From Bradyrhizobium sp. CCGB12 (GTDB lineage: Bacteria > Pseudomonadota > Alphaproteobacteria > Rhizobiales > Xanthobacteraceae): DNA of 64,000 nucleotides. The stretch is taken from the NCBI RefSeq assembly GCF_024199845.1, contig NZ_JANADO010000001.1, positions 1,116,001 to 1,180,000 on the forward strand, given 5' to 3'. Both the position numbers and the translations under genes were made by a program. Shown here one piece after another: positions 19,154 to 32,262 of this stretch. The notes beneath the pieces are model-generated. The model was given only the letters and a program-made list of their open reading frames with translations, was not told the DNA's origin and did no database searches. Every line of letters begins with the position of its first letter. Within the stretch, counting starts at the first letter, position 1.

Positions 19154-20071
19154 TCAGCGGTCAGGCACGAACACGGTGCCGAGCGCCGCCGGCGCTGTCG
19201 AGCCGCCGGTGCGCGCGCGGGAGAGCAGGACCAGCACGATGACGGTCGCGAGGTAAGGCAGCGCCGACATGAACTGCGAGGGGATACCGACGCCCCAGCC
19301 TTGGGCGTGCAATTGCAGGATCGTCACTGCGCCGAAGAGATAGGCGCCAACGACGAGCCGGCCGGGCCGCCAGGACGAGAACACCACCAACGCCAGCGCG
19401 ATCCAGCCGCGACCTGCGGTCATGCCGGGAATGAAGAACGGGGTATAGGCAAGCGGCAGATAAGCGCCGGCGAGTCCGGCGCAGGCGCCGCCGAACATCA
19501 CGGCGAAGGTGCGGATGCGCAGCACGGGATAGCCGAGCGCATGGGCAGAGACATGATTGTCGCCGCAGGCGCGCAGGATCAACCCCGCGCGCGTGCGGTA
19601 CAGGAACCACCAGACGCCGACGATGAGTGCAATGGAGAAATAGACGAAGCCGTCCTCGCCGAACAGCACGCGGCCGATCAGGGGGATGTCAGTGAGGCCA
19701 GGAATGGCGAGGTGCACGGCCGGCGTGATGCGCTCACCGACGAAGCCGGCGCCGATCAGGCCGGAGAGTCCGATGCCGAGGATGGTCAGCGCGAGACCCG
19801 TGGCGACCTGGTTGACGGCGAGCGCGAGCGTCATCAGCGCAAAGACCAGTGACATCAGCGTGCCCGCGACAATGCCGAACAGCGCGCCAATGAAGATGGA
19901 TCCGGTCAGCCAGGCGCCGGCAAAGCCGCAGGCGGCGCCGACGATCATCATGCCCTCGACCCCGAGATTGAGAACGCCGGAGCGTTCGGTCACGAGCTCG
20001 CCGGTCGCCGCAATCAAGAGCGGCGTCGACGCGGCAAGCACCGCGAGGATGATGGCCTCAACCAGTTCCAC
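19154..20071 (-). CDS. ABC transporter permease (system 1, RbsC-like)
   Basis: 305 residues with about eight to nine hydrophobic segments and the branched-chain/ribose permease family block near the start (ITGELVTERSGVLNLGVEGMM-type pattern, seen as TERSGVLNLGVEGM). It forms half of the membrane pore together with the 363-residue permease, whose stop codon it overlaps by 14 nt. It is followed 73 bp later by its receptor gene. Confidence 0.92.
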   Translation of the reverse strand: MELVEAIILAVLAASTPLLIAATGELVTERSGVLNLGVEGMMIVGAACGFAGAWLTGSIFIGALFGIVAGTLMSLVFALMTLALAVNQVATGLALTILGIGLSGLIGAGFVGERITPAVHLAIPGLTDIPLIGRVLFGEDGFVYFSIALIVGVWWFLYRTRAGLILRACGDNHVSAHALGYPVLRIRTFAVMFGGACAGLAGAYLPLAYTPFFIPGMTAGRGWIALALVVFSSWRPGRLVVGAYLFGAVTILQLHAQGWGVGIPSQFMSALPYLATVIVLVLLSRARTGGSTAPAALGTVFVPDR

Positions 20072-21132
20072 GGGCCACCTGTCGGTTCGGGAAAACCAGC
20101 TTGAAGCGGTACAGGATCAGGGAATCGCAGGCTAGCACGTAGAATAACAGAACGCCCTGAAAGACCTTGGTGACGTCCAACGGGATCTTCATCGCGATCT
20201 GCGCCTGCTCACCGCCGATAAAGGTCAATGCGAGGAAGAGGCCTGCAACGAGTATTCCAACCGGGTTCAGCCGGCCGAGGAAGGCAACGATGATCGCGGT
20301 AAAACCATAACCAGGCGAGATGCCGGGCTGGAGATGCCCGACGGGGCCCGCGACCTCGATGATTCCGGCGAGGCCCGCGAGCGCGCCCGAGACGGCGAAA
20401 GTCAGGACGATGAGCTGATTGGCATTGAAGCCGCCGAAGCGCGCGGCGCGGGGTGCAGCACCGACGACGCGGATTTCAAAGCCCTTGATGGTGCGCCCGA
20501 GCAGGATCGCCGCTGCTGCGACGACGAGCAGGGAGATGATCGCGCCGAGATGCAGCCGGCCGCCCTCGATCAACAGCGGCACCGTCGCCACCGGATCGAA
20601 CTCGGCCGTGGTCGGGAAGTTGAAACCGTGCGGATCGCGCCAGGGGCCGCGCACGAGATAGTCCAGGAGAAGGTCGGCGACATAGACCAGCATCAGGCTG
20701 GTCAGAATCTCGCTGGCGCCGAACTTCACCCTGCAGATTGCGGGGATCAGCGCATAGAGCGCGCCTGCGGTCGCGGCGAGCACGAGCATGACGGGCAGCA
20801 CCCAGGCCCCGGCATCGGTGCCCTGTGTCTTCACCGCGATCCAGCTCCCGGCGACGGCACCTATCAGGAACTGGCCCTCGGCGCCGATATTCCAGGCGTT
20901 GGCGAGATAGCAGAGGGAGAGCCCGATCGCGATCATCACCAGCGGCGTCGCTTTCACCGCGATTTCCTGGAGCGAATAGCCGTCGGTCAAGGGCGCGATG
21001 AAATAGGCATGCAAGGCGAGCAGCGGATTCTTGCCGAGGATCGCGAACAGGATGACCATGGTCGCGATCGTGAGGCCGATCGCGATCAGCGGCGAGACCA
21101 GCGCGATCGTAGTGGAGCGCTCGGCGCGCCTC

Positions 21133-21149
<17 letters not shown>
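20058..21149 (-). CDS. ABC transporter permease (system 1, second pore subunit)
   Basis: 363 residues. An N-terminal cytoplasmic stretch with two or more early helices, then YLANAWNIGAEGQFLIGAVA, the motif of the larger permease partner in BMP-type importers. It overlaps the upstream ATPase gene by 17 nt and the downstream permease by 14 nt, so the three are translationally coupled. Together they import the ligand delivered by the receptor at 18001. Confidence 0.92.
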
Positions 21150-22704
<1,555 letters not shown>

Positions 22705-22990
22705 TCGCTGATGCGCTTGGATGGATGAAGTGCCTCAATTGTGGGCTAGTTTGAGCCGTCGCGTAAGGTGGGAAAAAGCGTCGTCCCGTGCTCAATGCGG
22801 CGGCAGCGCGGTGGTGCCGACGAGTCGTGCGATCGGTTTCGAACGACGATTGCCACCAACCGAGAGTAGCAGCAGCAATCGTGTCTGCGGGCGGCGCCTG
22901 TTGCAAATTTGTGACGGTTTAGGCCAAATCGGAACCTGTGGATGGCACCCGCGCTCTTTGCCCATCCTGAAGTTCCAGTTATCGGAATTC
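22705..22990. other. Intergenic region between system 1 ATPase and the CDA deaminase
   Basis: 286 bp without a supported gene; frames through it on both strands are shadows. It is the only long gap in the otherwise tightly packed minus-strand block 28861-18001, so a separate promoter for system 1 is likely here. I saw no clear -35/-10 pair or operator. Confidence 0.4.
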
Positions 22991-23476
22991 CTACTTCGTC
23001 CACACGCCGTCGTGCAGCGCTTCGGCCTCCTCTTCGAGCAGTGGGCCGATGACTTCGGTCGGCCGCTGCCCGCTGGCAAAGACCTTGCGACAGGGCAGGT
23101 CGAGCGTCGGGTTCTCCGGATGGTTGCCGGTGACACCCCGCAGGCGGTGCTCGCTGAGGCCGTAGACCACGCGGCCGATGCCGGCCCAGTAGATCGCGCC
23201 GGCGCACATCGCGCAGGGTTCGGCGGAGGAGTAGAGCGTTGCCTTCGCCAGCACCTCGCGGCTGAGCGTGCGAGAGGCCTGCGTGGCCGCGAGGCGCTCG
23301 GCATGCGCGGTGCCGTCATGGTCCGGCATGTAGCCGTTCTCCGACTCGATCAGTACCTTGCCTTCCGTATCGACGACGATGCAGCCGAAGGGATGATTGC
23401 CATGGGTGAGGGAGCGGCGGGCGACCGCGAAGGACAGACGCAGAAAGTGCTCGTCACGTTCGGCTGCGCCGTGCAT
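22991..23476 (-). CDS. Nucleoside/guanine deaminase-like CDA-fold enzyme
   Basis: 161 residues. Zinc-dependent deaminase: His58-Ala-Glu60 and Pro87-Cys88-x-x-Cys91 are the metal-binding and catalytic motifs (TAHAERLAA, AEPCAMCAGAI). The motif HAE/PCxxC and the end of the chain suit bacterial guanine deaminase (GuaD) or a related purine deaminase, giving xanthine for the XDH at 12840. The frame is open for 25 more codons, but the ATG at 23476 is chosen because GGAGGAG lies right before it. It follows the system 2 ATPase gene by 13 bp. Confidence 0.85.
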   Translation of the reverse strand: MHGAAERDEHFLRLSFAVARRSLTHGNHPFGCIVVDTEGKVLIESENGYMPDHDGTAHAERLAATQASRTLSREVLAKATLYSSAEPCAMCAGAIYWAGIGRVVYGLSEHRLRGVTGNHPENPTLDLPCRKVFASGQRPTEVIGPLLEEEAEALHDGVWTK

Positions 23477-23489
23477 CGCTCCTCCGAGG

Positions 23490-25022
23490 TCAGTGCCCTG
23501 CCATGTGACGGCCGACCACGGTGAGGTCGGCCTCGCTGGTCCGTGCTTCATACACCAATTCGCCGTGGAACATCACCACCAGCCGATCGGAGAGTTCGAG
23601 CAATTCGTCGAGATCCTCGCTGACCAGCAGCACCGCCGCACCGCGATTGCGCGCCGCCATGATCTCGGCGTGAATCTGCGCCACCGCGGCGAAGTCGAGA
23701 CCGAAGCAGGGATTGGCCGCGATCAACACCTCGACGTCGCCGCCGAGTTCGCGGGCGAGCACGGCGCGTTGAACGTTGCCGCCCGACAGTGCCGAGATCG
23801 GGGTATCAGGCGTGCGGGTCTTGACCTGGTACTGCGCAATCTTTTTCCTTGCATCGTCACGAAAGGCGCTGCGGTTGAGCCACCAGCCGCCGCTGGCAAA
23901 GGGGGCGCGATCGAACTCGCGGAAGGCGATGTTGTCGGCAACGCTCATGCTGCCGACGCAGGCGTTCTTCAGCGGCTCCTCGGGCAGGAGAGACATCTTG
24001 TGGCGCCGCATTTCCTCGCGGCTGGCGCGGTAGCGATCACCGGCAACATGGATCTCGCCGCTTTCGGCCTCGCGTTGGCCGGCCAGCACCTCGACCAGCT
24101 GGCGCTGGCCGTTGCCGGAGACACCGGCGATGCCGACGATCTCGCCGGCGCGCACGGTGAGCGAGACGTCATGGACGGCAATGGCGCCGGCATCGTCGAG
24201 CGCGCGGACCTGTTTCAGCTCCAGCCGCGCCTGACCAGCCTTGCCGGTGCGCGGCGGCTGCACCGTCAATTCCTCGGCACCGATCATGGTGCGTGCCATC
24301 GCGTCAGGCGTGAGGTCGGCGACCTTGCCGTGACCGGCAAGCTTGCCGCGGCGCAGGATGGTGACCTCGTCCGCGAAGGCCATGACCTCGCGGAACTTGT
24401 GCGTGATCATCAGGATCGTCAGTTCGCCCCTGACGACCATGTCTCGGAGCATGCCGAGAACTTCGTCCGCTTCCGCCGGTGTCAGCACCGAGGTCGGCTC
24501 GTCCAGGATCAGGAAGCGGCGCTTCAGATAGAGCTGCTTGAGGATCTCGCATTTCTGCCGCTCGCCGGCGGAGATGTCGGAGACCTTGGCGCCGAGCGGC
24601 ACCTTGAAGGGCATCCGCGCCAGGAAGGACTCAAGCTCCTTCAATTCCTTCGGCCAGTTCACGACGGCCGGCACGTCGTCGCGCGCCAGCACAAGATTCT
24701 CCGCGACAGTCATCGCGGGCACCAGGGTAAAGTGCTGATAGACCATGCCGAGGCCGAGCGCATGGGCATCCTTCGGATTGGCGATGGTCTGCTCGCGGCC
24801 GCCGACGAGGATGTCGCCCTCGGTCGCGTGGTAATAACCCATGATGCATTTGACGAGGGTCGACTTGCCGGCCCCGTTCTCGCCGAGCAGCGCGTGGAAC
24901 GAGCCCGGCCGCACCTTCAGCTCGACATTGTCGAGCGCCAGGAAATCGCCGAAGCGCATCGTCATGGCGATGGCGTCGATGCCGAAGGCGCCGGCAGGCG
25001 GCGGCGTTTCGCCGATGATCAC
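23490..25022 (-). CDS. ABC transporter ATP-binding protein with two ATPase domains (system 2)
   Basis: 510 residues. Domain 1: Walker [10 protein letters not shown], signature [12 protein letters not shown], Walker [14 protein letters not shown]. Domain 2: degenerate Walker [13 protein letters not shown], signature [11 protein letters not shown] and [13 protein letters not shown]. It powers the second BMP-type importer. The start is the GTG at 25022, overlapping the TGA of the biuret-hydrolase-like gene (GTGA), which argues for coupled translation; an upstream in-frame ATG would lie inside that gene. Confidence 0.93.
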   Translation of the reverse strand: MIIGETPPPAGAFGIDAIAMTMRFGDFLALDNVELKVRPGSFHALLGENGAGKSTLVKCIMGYYHATEGDILVGGREQTIANPKDAHALGLGMVYQHFTLVPAMTVAENLVLARDDVPAVVNWPKELKELESFLARMPFKVPLGAKVSDISAGERQKCEILKQLYLKRRFLILDEPTSVLTPAEADEVLGMLRDMVVRGELTILMITHKFREVMAFADEVTILRRGKLAGHGKVADLTPDAMARTMIGAEELTVQPPRTGKAGQARLELKQVRALDDAGAIAVHDVSLTVRAGEIVGIAGVSGNGQRQLVEVLAGQREAESGEIHVAGDRYRASREEMRRHKMSLLPEEPLKNACVGSMSVADNIAFREFDRAPFASGGWWLNRSAFRDDARKKIAQYQVKTRTPDTPISALSGGNVQRAVLARELGGDVEVLIAANPCFGLDFAAVAQIHAEIMAARNRGAAVLLVSEDLDELLELSDRLVVMFHGELVYEARTSEADLTVVGRHMAGH

Positions 25023-25702
25023 GAAATCGCTCCGATGACGGCGTCGGAAGTCGAGACCGCGCCGAACACGCCACCCTGCATCTTGATCATCTTCAGCGCG
25101 TGGTCGTGGTTGCTCTTGTCGGTCGCGCCGCAGCAATTGTGCAGCAGCACGCATTCGAAACCGCGGTCATTGGCCTCGCGCATGGTGGTGTGAACGCAGA
25201 CGTCGGTCGTGATGCCGGTCAACAAGATATTCTCGATGCCGCGCACGCGCAGGATCAGCTCCAGGTCGGTGGCGCAGAACGAACCCTTCCCGGGCTTGTC
25301 GATGATGGGCTCGTCCGGCAGCGGCGCCAGCTCCGGGATAATGTCCCAGCCGGGCTCGCCGCGCACCAGGATGCGGCCGCAGGGTCCGGGATCGCCGATG
25401 CCGGCGCCGATCTGGCGCGAGCGCCAGCGCTTGTTGGCGGGAAGGTCGGAGAGATCCGGGCGGTGGCCTTCACGGGTATGGATGATGTGGAAGTTTTGGC
25501 TGCGCATCACTGCGAGCAGCTTCCTGATCGGTTCGATCGGTGCCCGCGTCAGCGAGAGGTCGTAGCCCATCTTGTCGACATAGCCGCCGACGCCGCAGAA
25601 ATCGGTCTGCATGTCGATGATGATGAGCGCGGTGTTTTCGGGACGGAGGTCGCCGTTATAGGGCCAGGCGTAGGGCTCGGACTTGATGTAGCGCACAGGC
25701 AT
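25019..25702 (-). CDS. biuH: Biuret amidohydrolase-like cysteine hydrolase (isochorismatase fold)
   Basis: 227 residues. Catalytic triad Asp30 ([12 protein letters not shown]), Lys136 ([14 protein letters not shown]) and Cys169 ([16 protein letters not shown]). From memory the characterised Rhizobium biuret hydrolase has its triad at 36/142/175, exactly six residues later, and shares long stretches such as NKRWRS and [14 protein letters not shown]. It would hydrolyse biuret (or a close ureide) to allophanate and ammonia. It lies inside the system 2 transporter operon, 11 bp after the permease gene and overlapping the ATPase start, so the importer may bring in its substrate. Other isochorismatase-like amidases are the alternative. 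Confidence 0.82.
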   Translation of the reverse strand: MPVRYIKSEPYAWPYNGDLRPENTALIIIDMQTDFCGVGGYVDKMGYDLSLTRAPIEPIRKLLAVMRSQNFHIIHTREGHRPDLSDLPANKRWRSRQIGAGIGDPGPCGRILVRGEPGWDIIPELAPLPDEPIIDKPGKGSFCATDLELILRVRGIENILLTGITTDVCVHTTMREANDRGFECVLLHNCCGATDKSNHDHALKMIKMQGGVFGAVSTSDAVIGAIS

Positions 25703-25713
25703 GACTTTGCTCT

Positions 25714-26640
25714 CTAGCGGGTGATCGACAATTCGGCCGGGGCTCCGGTCAGCGTGCGTTTGGGCGAGCAGGTGATGATCATGATCGCCAGCGTCAGGAT
25801 GTAGGGCGCCGCGTTGAAGAGGTGATAGCCGGCGGTGACGCCGACCGACTGCAGCGCAGGCCCCAGCGCCGCGGCGCCGCCAAAGGCGAGCGAGGCCCAC
25901 AGGCAGAGCAGGGGATCCCAGCGCGCGAAGATCACGAGCGCGACCGCCGTGATGCCCTGGCCCGAGGAAAGACCCTCGTTCCAGCTCCCGGGATAGAACA
26001 GCGACAGGAATGAGCCGCCGATCCCGGCGAGGAAGCCGCCGACCATGGTGGCGCGCAGGCGGATCAGCAACACGGAATGGCCCATCGCACGCGCGGCATC
26101 CGAGCTCTCGCCGGCCGTGCGAATAAGCAGGCCCCAGCGCGTGGTCCGGAACGCCCAGTACAGGATCGGCGCGAGCGTGATGCCGATCAGGAAGAGCACG
26201 TTGATGCGCAGCGCCGCGCGCACCTGCGGAACGTCGCTCCACCAGCCGAAATCGATCGCAGGCAGGCGTGGTGCGGTGGGTTCGATCAGCGGCTTGCCGA
26301 GATAGAAGGCAAGGCCGGTGCCGAGCAGCATCAAGGCGATGCCGACGGCGATGTCGTTGACGCGCGGCAGCGAGCAGATGCCGGCGTGCAGCGCGCCCAG
26401 GAGCGCGCCGGTGATGCCGGCGGCGAGCACGCCCAGCCACGGAGAGCCCGAAAGGTACGAGATGCCATAGGCGCTCATCGCGCCCATCACCAGCGTACCT
26501 TCGAGGCCGAGATTGATGCGGCCGGAGCGCTCGGTGATGCATTCCCCCAGGCTCACGAACAGGAATGGCGTCGAGACGCGAATGGCGCCGCCGAGCACGG
26601 CGAGCGGAACGGTCCAGAGGCCGATTGATCCGTCTGCCAT
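25714..26640 (-). CDS. ABC transporter permease (system 2, RbsC-like)
   Basis: 308 residues with eight or nine hydrophobic segments and the family block [20 protein letters not shown] near the start. Its ATG shares one base with the stop of the preceding permease (TGATG). It forms the pore with the 370-residue permease for the ligand of the receptor encoded at 27749. Confidence 0.92.
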   Translation of the reverse strand: MADGSIGLWTVPLAVLGGAIRVSTPFLFVSLGECITERSGRINLGLEGTLVMGAMSAYGISYLSGSPWLGVLAAGITGALLGALHAGICSLPRVNDIAVGIALMLLGTGLAFYLGKPLIEPTAPRLPAIDFGWWSDVPQVRAALRINVLFLIGITLAPILYWAFRTTRWGLLIRTAGESSDAARAMGHSVLLIRLRATMVGGFLAGIGGSFLSLFYPGSWNEGLSSGQGITAVALVIFARWDPLLCLWASLAFGGAAALGPALQSVGVTAGYHLFNAAPYILTLAIMIITCSPKRTLTGAPAELSITR

Positions 26641-27752
26641 CAGGATCTTCCCTTCAGGAAACCGATGCGCCCGTAGAGCGCGTCGCTGGCGAGCACGAAG
26701 ACGAAGATGATGCCTTGAAGCACCAGCACGGAGGCATCGGGCAACCCAAGGCGACGTTGCAGCAGGCCGCCGCTGGCGCTGATGCCGCCGAGCAGGATCG
26801 CGACCGGAATGATCGCAAGCGGATTTTGCCGCGCCAGAAAGGCAACGAGAATGCCGGTGAAGCCGTAGCCCGCCGCGAGATTGGCATTGGTGCGTCCCTG
26901 CACGGCGGCGACCTCGATCATGCCGGCAAGGCCTGCAGCGCCGCCGGCAAGGAAGCAAATGGTCAGGATCAGCTTGTTGACGCCGAGGCCGACGATCTTC
27001 GCGGCGCGGATGTTGCCGCCGGCGACCCGCGCGGCGAAGCCGAACACGGTGTGATAGATCAGGATGTAGGCGGCGATCGCGGCGATCAGGCCGAAGACGA
27101 GGCCCCAATGCACGTCGGTGCCGGGAATGGTGCCGATCATGTTGGCGGCGCCGATCTCGCGGGTCGAGGGCTTGTTGAGGCTGGCGGGATCGCGCATCAC
27201 GCCTTCGACGAGATGGTTGAGGATCGCGAGCGCGATGTAGACGAGCAGCAGGCTCGCGATCGTCTCGTTGACACCGCGATACTGCCGCAAGCCGCCCGAC
27301 AGCATGATCCACAAGCCGCCACCGACCACGCCGGCAATGACCATGGCGATCTGCACGATGAACGGGGGCATGCCTTGAAGCGCCAGCGCGGCGCTGGTTG
27401 CCGACAGCGCGCCGATCAAGAGCGCGCCTTCGCCGCCGATGATGACCATGCCAAGCTGTGCGGGCAACGCGGTGCAGAGTGCAGTCAGGATCAAAGGAGC
27501 AGCGCGCGTGAGTGTGTTCTGCCAGGAGAACCAGGTGCCGAACGCGCCGTAGTACATATAGAAATAGAGATCGAGCGGATTCTTGCCTGATATCGCGACG
27601 AAGATGCCGAAGACCACGAGCGCGCCGACGAGCGCGGCGCCCGGGATCAGGATGTACTCGATTGTCGCGCCGTGACGCTGGGGAAAGCCGAAATCCGCGG
27701 CCGGGGCAATCGTCCCGGCCGCATCAGCGGGATCCGCAGCTTCCGTCGTCAC
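26640..27752 (-). CDS. ABC transporter permease (system 2, second pore subunit)
   Basis: 370 residues. A 35-residue Ala/Asp-rich cytoplasmic N-terminus, then membrane helices with [20 protein letters not shown], the equivalent of the larger permease of system 1. It overlaps the upstream receptor gene by 4 nt (ATGA) and the downstream permease by 1 nt. Confidence 0.92.
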   Translation of the reverse strand: MTTEAADPADAAGTIAPAADFGFPQRHGATIEYILIPGAALVGALVVFGIFVAISGKNPLDLYFYMYYGAFGTWFSWQNTLTRAAPLILTALCTALPAQLGMVIIGGEGALLIGALSATSAALALQGMPPFIVQIAMVIAGVVGGGLWIMLSGGLRQYRGVNETIASLLLVYIALAILNHLVEGVMRDPASLNKPSTREIGAANMIGTIPGTDVHWGLVFGLIAAIAAYILIYHTVFGFAARVAGGNIRAAKIVGLGVNKLILTICFLAGGAAGLAGMIEVAAVQGRTNANLAAGYGFTGILVAFLARQNPLAIIPVAILLGGISASGGLLQRRLGLPDASVLVLQGIIFVFVLASDALYGRIGFLKGRS

Positions 27753-28861
27753 GAAGTCGCTCCGAGCACGCCTTCGACGAGGTAGTCCATCTTTTCCAGC
27801 TCGGGATCCTTCTGGCCCCGATCAGTGCCGGCCGCAATCACCGTCTTGCCCTTGTTGTCGACCAGCCCTCCCTTGAAGATGGCGTAACCTTCGGCCGAAA
27901 GGAATTTGGCCTTGACGTCGTCGGCGTGTTTGCGTGCTTCGGCGGAAACCGCTTCGCCAAAAGGCGAGGTCTTGACGATCTCCTCCTTGATGCCGCCGCG
28001 ATAAAAGTTCGGGATGCTCTCGCCGCCAGCGATCATCTTCACGAACTTCGGATACAGCGCTTCCCAATTCCACTCCGCGCCGGTGAGATAGGCCTTCGGC
28101 GCGAGCGGCGACTGGTTGGTGTGGTAGCCGCAGACGAAGGCGCCACGGCGCGCTGCGTTCTCGACCATGGTCTTCGGGCCGTCGACATGGCAGGTGAGCA
28201 CGTCCACGCCCTGGTCGATCAGGCTGTTGGTAGCCTCGGCCTCCTTGACCGGCATCGACCAATCGCCGGTGAAGATGACTTGCGTGGTGGCCTTGGGGTT
28301 GGCGAGCCTGGCGCCGAGGGTGAAGGCGTTGATGTTGCGCAGCACCTGTGGGATCGGCTTTGCCGCAACGAAGCCGAGCTTGCCGCTCTTGGAGGTGTAG
28401 CCGGCGACGATGCCCGAGATGTATTGAGCCTCGTCGATGTAGCCGAAATAGCTGCCGGCGTTCTTTGGATCCTTGTCGCTCCACAGGCCGCCGCAGTGCT
28501 CGAAGCGCAGCTTCGGGTACTTGTTGGCCATCTTGACCACGTGCGGATTGTAGTAGCCGAACGAGGTCGGGAAGAGCAGGCTGGCGCCGTCGAGGTTGAT
28601 CATAGATTCGATTGTCTTCTCGACCGCGTCGGTCTCCGGCACCTTCTCTTCCTCGACAACCTTGAGGCCCGGAATCTTCTTCAGCGCCGCTGCGCCCTGC
28701 GCATGGGCCTGGTTATAGCCATAGTCGTCACGCGAGCCGACATAGATGAAGCCGATGGTCGTCTCGGCGGCGAAGGCCGGGCGGATGCCAGATGCGGCGC
28801 CGAGGGTCAGGGCCGCACCGCCTTGCAACAAATGACGTCGTGAAATCCTGCCAAAATCCAT
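27749..28861 (-). CDS. BMP-family substrate-binding protein with Tat signal (system 2)
   Basis: 370 residues. The N-terminus carries a twin-arginine motif (ISRRHLLQGG, Arg8-Arg9) and a hydrophobic stretch ending at AFAAE, so it is exported folded, unlike the Sec-type receptor of system 1. The mature part is a BMP domain (IGFIYVGSRDDYGYNQAH; FPTSFGYYNP). It is the first gene of the minus-strand operon BMP-permease-permease-biuH-ATPase-deaminase. The ATG at 28861 is chosen because it starts the signal sequence and follows AAGGGGAGCAAGC. The likely ligand is a purine or ureide. Confidence 0.92.
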   Translation of the reverse strand: MDFGRISRRHLLQGGAALTLGAASGIRPAFAAETTIGFIYVGSRDDYGYNQAHAQGAAALKKIPGLKVVEEEKVPETDAVEKTIESMINLDGASLLFPTSFGYYNPHVVKMANKYPKLRFEHCGGLWSDKDPKNAGSYFGYIDEAQYISGIVAGYTSKSGKLGFVAAKPIPQVLRNINAFTLGARLANPKATTQVIFTGDWSMPVKEAEATNSLIDQGVDVLTCHVDGPKTMVENAARRGAFVCGYHTNQSPLAPKAYLTGAEWNWEALYPKFVKMIAGGESIPNFYRGGIKEEIVKTSPFGEAVSAEARKHADDVKAKFLSAEGYAIFKGGLVDNKGKTVIAAGTDRGQKDPELEKMDYLVEGVLGATS

Positions 28862-29265
28862 TGCTTGCTCCCCTTGGCGGATGCCCCGCCTTGATCTCGC
28901 GGCGACCGCCGGTCTGGCGGAGCCCGGGATGAAGTGTTCGCAAGCTTCGTGCCACAGGCCGCGGAGCACGCATTCCAGATTAAGCCATTGATAAAAAATC
29001 AATTTTTACTCTGCTCGAATCCTGGTCAGGAAATCGGCAGATTAATTTATGGGCAATTATTCCCCGTTGTATGCAATGGAGTTAAGCAGTTCTAAGCTTG
29101 CGCGCGTGTGCACGGCGGGCGGGGACGTCGGCCGGCTGCTCGTATTCATGGTAACCACGCAGATAGGCACGGCGCTGGATGCGGTGATTTCCGCTGGCAC
29201 CGACCTTGTATCGATTGTCATCAGGACCAGCTGCTCCGGTCCCGCGAGATGGAAAGCCCGCCGAG
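28862..29265. promoter_or_regulatory. Divergent control region between system 2 operon and allC
   Basis: 404 bp without a supported gene, holding the most AT-rich stretch of the locus around 28980-29060. At 28989-29003 there is a perfect palindrome TTGAT-N5-ATCAA, a good operator candidate between the two divergent units. Confidence 0.5.
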
Positions 29266-30540
<1,275 letters not shown>

Positions 30541-30636
30541 CGGTCTGGAGCTCGCCTGTCATCGGGGCGAGATACGAATCAGTCATCCTGAGAGTGGTGA
30601 CCGGCCATCGCCGGAGCCACGAGACACCAGGCGCGA

Positions 30637-32010
30637 ATGAATAGCGATATCTCCTTGCCATCACATCGTGGAAATCGGTTCTACCAGGGCTTCGCGGCGA
30701 CCTTCGTCGCCAACGCTCTGCAGGCGGTCAATTTCCTGGGCGATAGATTTCTGAGAAAATCGCTTCATTCGCTCTCGGCGATCGAGGACCTTTACCGGCA
30801 CTCGATGGACAGCGCCTTTTCGGTAACCGAGGCTTTCCTCGTCACGGGCGCGCCGCACGCCTCCGCTTACTACCCGCGCGACTTCGCCTGGTTCTATCCT
30901 GACGTTCTCGACCCCGAGACCATCATGGATTCGCAGGATGCGGTGCGGCGGGCGCGACTGCTGGAAAAGAGCGTTCGCCTGCTGCTGGAGGCGGTTCGCG
31001 CCGACGTCGTCACGACCACCATCGTGCCGGCGGGACGCGGCCGCTATCTCGGCGTGAACTATTTCTCGCGCCCGTCCGATACGCTGCTTGGCATTATCGC
31101 CGGCCTCCAGCAGATGCTCTCGGCCGAGGAGCGGGCGTCGTCCTATCTGGCGATGTCGCAATGCGCGCATGCCGGCCGCCTGTTGCTGGCCGAATACGGC
31201 GTTGACCTCAAGCGCGCGATTCTGAAGCTCGCAGGCGAGCTCGAGCCGTTCGAAGCCGACGGCGTCAGGTATTTGCTGTGCGATGCCGGCGGGCCTCGTT
31301 CCGCAGCGACGGATACGCGTGCCGAGCGTCGGCGTTTCGTCACCAATGCCTGCGTGTACACGACCTTCGTGTGGGGTGTGCAGCTTTCCGTGGTCGACGA
31401 GAACGAGCTGAAGCGGCTGCTCGGGCGCGACCTCGCGCAATACAAGCAGGATCTGCTGCGTCTGTTCGGCAAGGACGGCTATATCAGGCACTCGCTGGAT
31501 GGCCCGTCGGGCTTGCCGGTGTCCATGGTCGCGCTGGATTTCGTCAGCGTGCATCGCGGCTTCTGGGATATGAACGACGCCAGCGAGCGTGCGCTGTTTG
31601 CGGCCACGACGGATCTGGTCATCGCCGAACCACGGTTTCGCATACCCAGCACGTTCCACTTCTTCGTCTCGACGGATAATCCACGCAACAAGATGATCCA
31701 CAAGATCGCGGCGCCCGCTTATCAGGGGCGCTCGTCCTGGCCCACGTTCAACGTCGAGTTCGCGGACCGCATGCTGGACTTTGATGAGGCCTCCGGCAGC
31801 GATACCTACCGCGCTTATGCGCAGGGGATATTGAAAGACATCCGCACCGCGACCGAAGTCCATGGCGGGTATCAGGAGCTGATCTCGGAGCAAGGCCTCA
31901 AATATCGCACCTGGGCCTACAAGGGAGCGGTGGCGCACTCCTGGTTTCCCCGCTTCCTGTCCGTCTGGAGGAGGGCATTTGGGACGCCGCTCCTCCGGTG
32001 GGGCGACTGA
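30637..32010 (+). CDS. Conserved hypothetical protein, 457 residues
   Basis: I do not recognise a family. The product is soluble, without a signal peptide. Aromatic-rich segments such as ASAYYPRDFAWFYPDV near residue 75, RGRYLGVNYFSRPSDT near residue 130 and FVSVHRGFWDMND near residue 305 alternate with helical stretches; this pattern recalls (alpha/alpha)6-barrel glycoside hydrolases, but that is only an impression. It follows allC by 96 bp in the same direction and precedes the TetR/adenine deaminase/permease set. Codon use matches the neighbours. Start is the ATG at 30637. Confidence 0.7.
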   Translation: MNSDISLPSHRGNRFYQGFAATFVANALQAVNFLGDRFLRKSLHSLSAIEDLYRHSMDSAFSVTEAFLVTGAPHASAYYPRDFAWFYPDVLDPETIMDSQDAVRRARLLEKSVRLLLEAVRADVVTTTIVPAGRGRYLGVNYFSRPSDTLLGIIAGLQQMLSAEERASSYLAMSQCAHAGRLLLAEYGVDLKRAILKLAGELEPFEADGVRYLLCDAGGPRSAATDTRAERRRFVTNACVYTTFVWGVQLSVVDENELKRLLGRDLAQYKQDLLRLFGKDGYIRHSLDGPSGLPVSMVALDFVSVHRGFWDMNDASERALFAATTDLVIAEPRFRIPSTFHFFVSTDNPRNKMIHKIAAPAYQGRSSWPTFNVEFADRMLDFDEASGSDTYRAYAQGILKDIRTATEVHGGYQELISEQGLKYRTWAYKGAVAHSWFPRFLSVWRRAFGTPLLRWGD

Positions 32011-32262
32011 TCCGCGCTTCCGCGGTCACGTCGATCAATTCGCCGCCTTCGAGCACCTTGGCCGCGCCATTGCGCGCGATCAGTTCTCGGCAGAGCAAAT
32101 CCGATTTTGGCGACCGGCAAAAGTCCATTTTTCAGGCGGCGGGCGAAGTCGTGCCCGTCAGGGCGGCCAGCCGCCCCGGAGCATGCCGACGCCCATTGTT
32201 GCGGCGTGGCGTGCCTTAAGTCTCGGCTTGACCCCCCAACCCGCTGGTGTCAGGCTTATGAC

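Noticed and set aside
31898..32128. Minus-strand frame after the 457-residue gene
   Set aside because: It overlaps the end of that gene and gives no recognisable domain; treated as a shadow.
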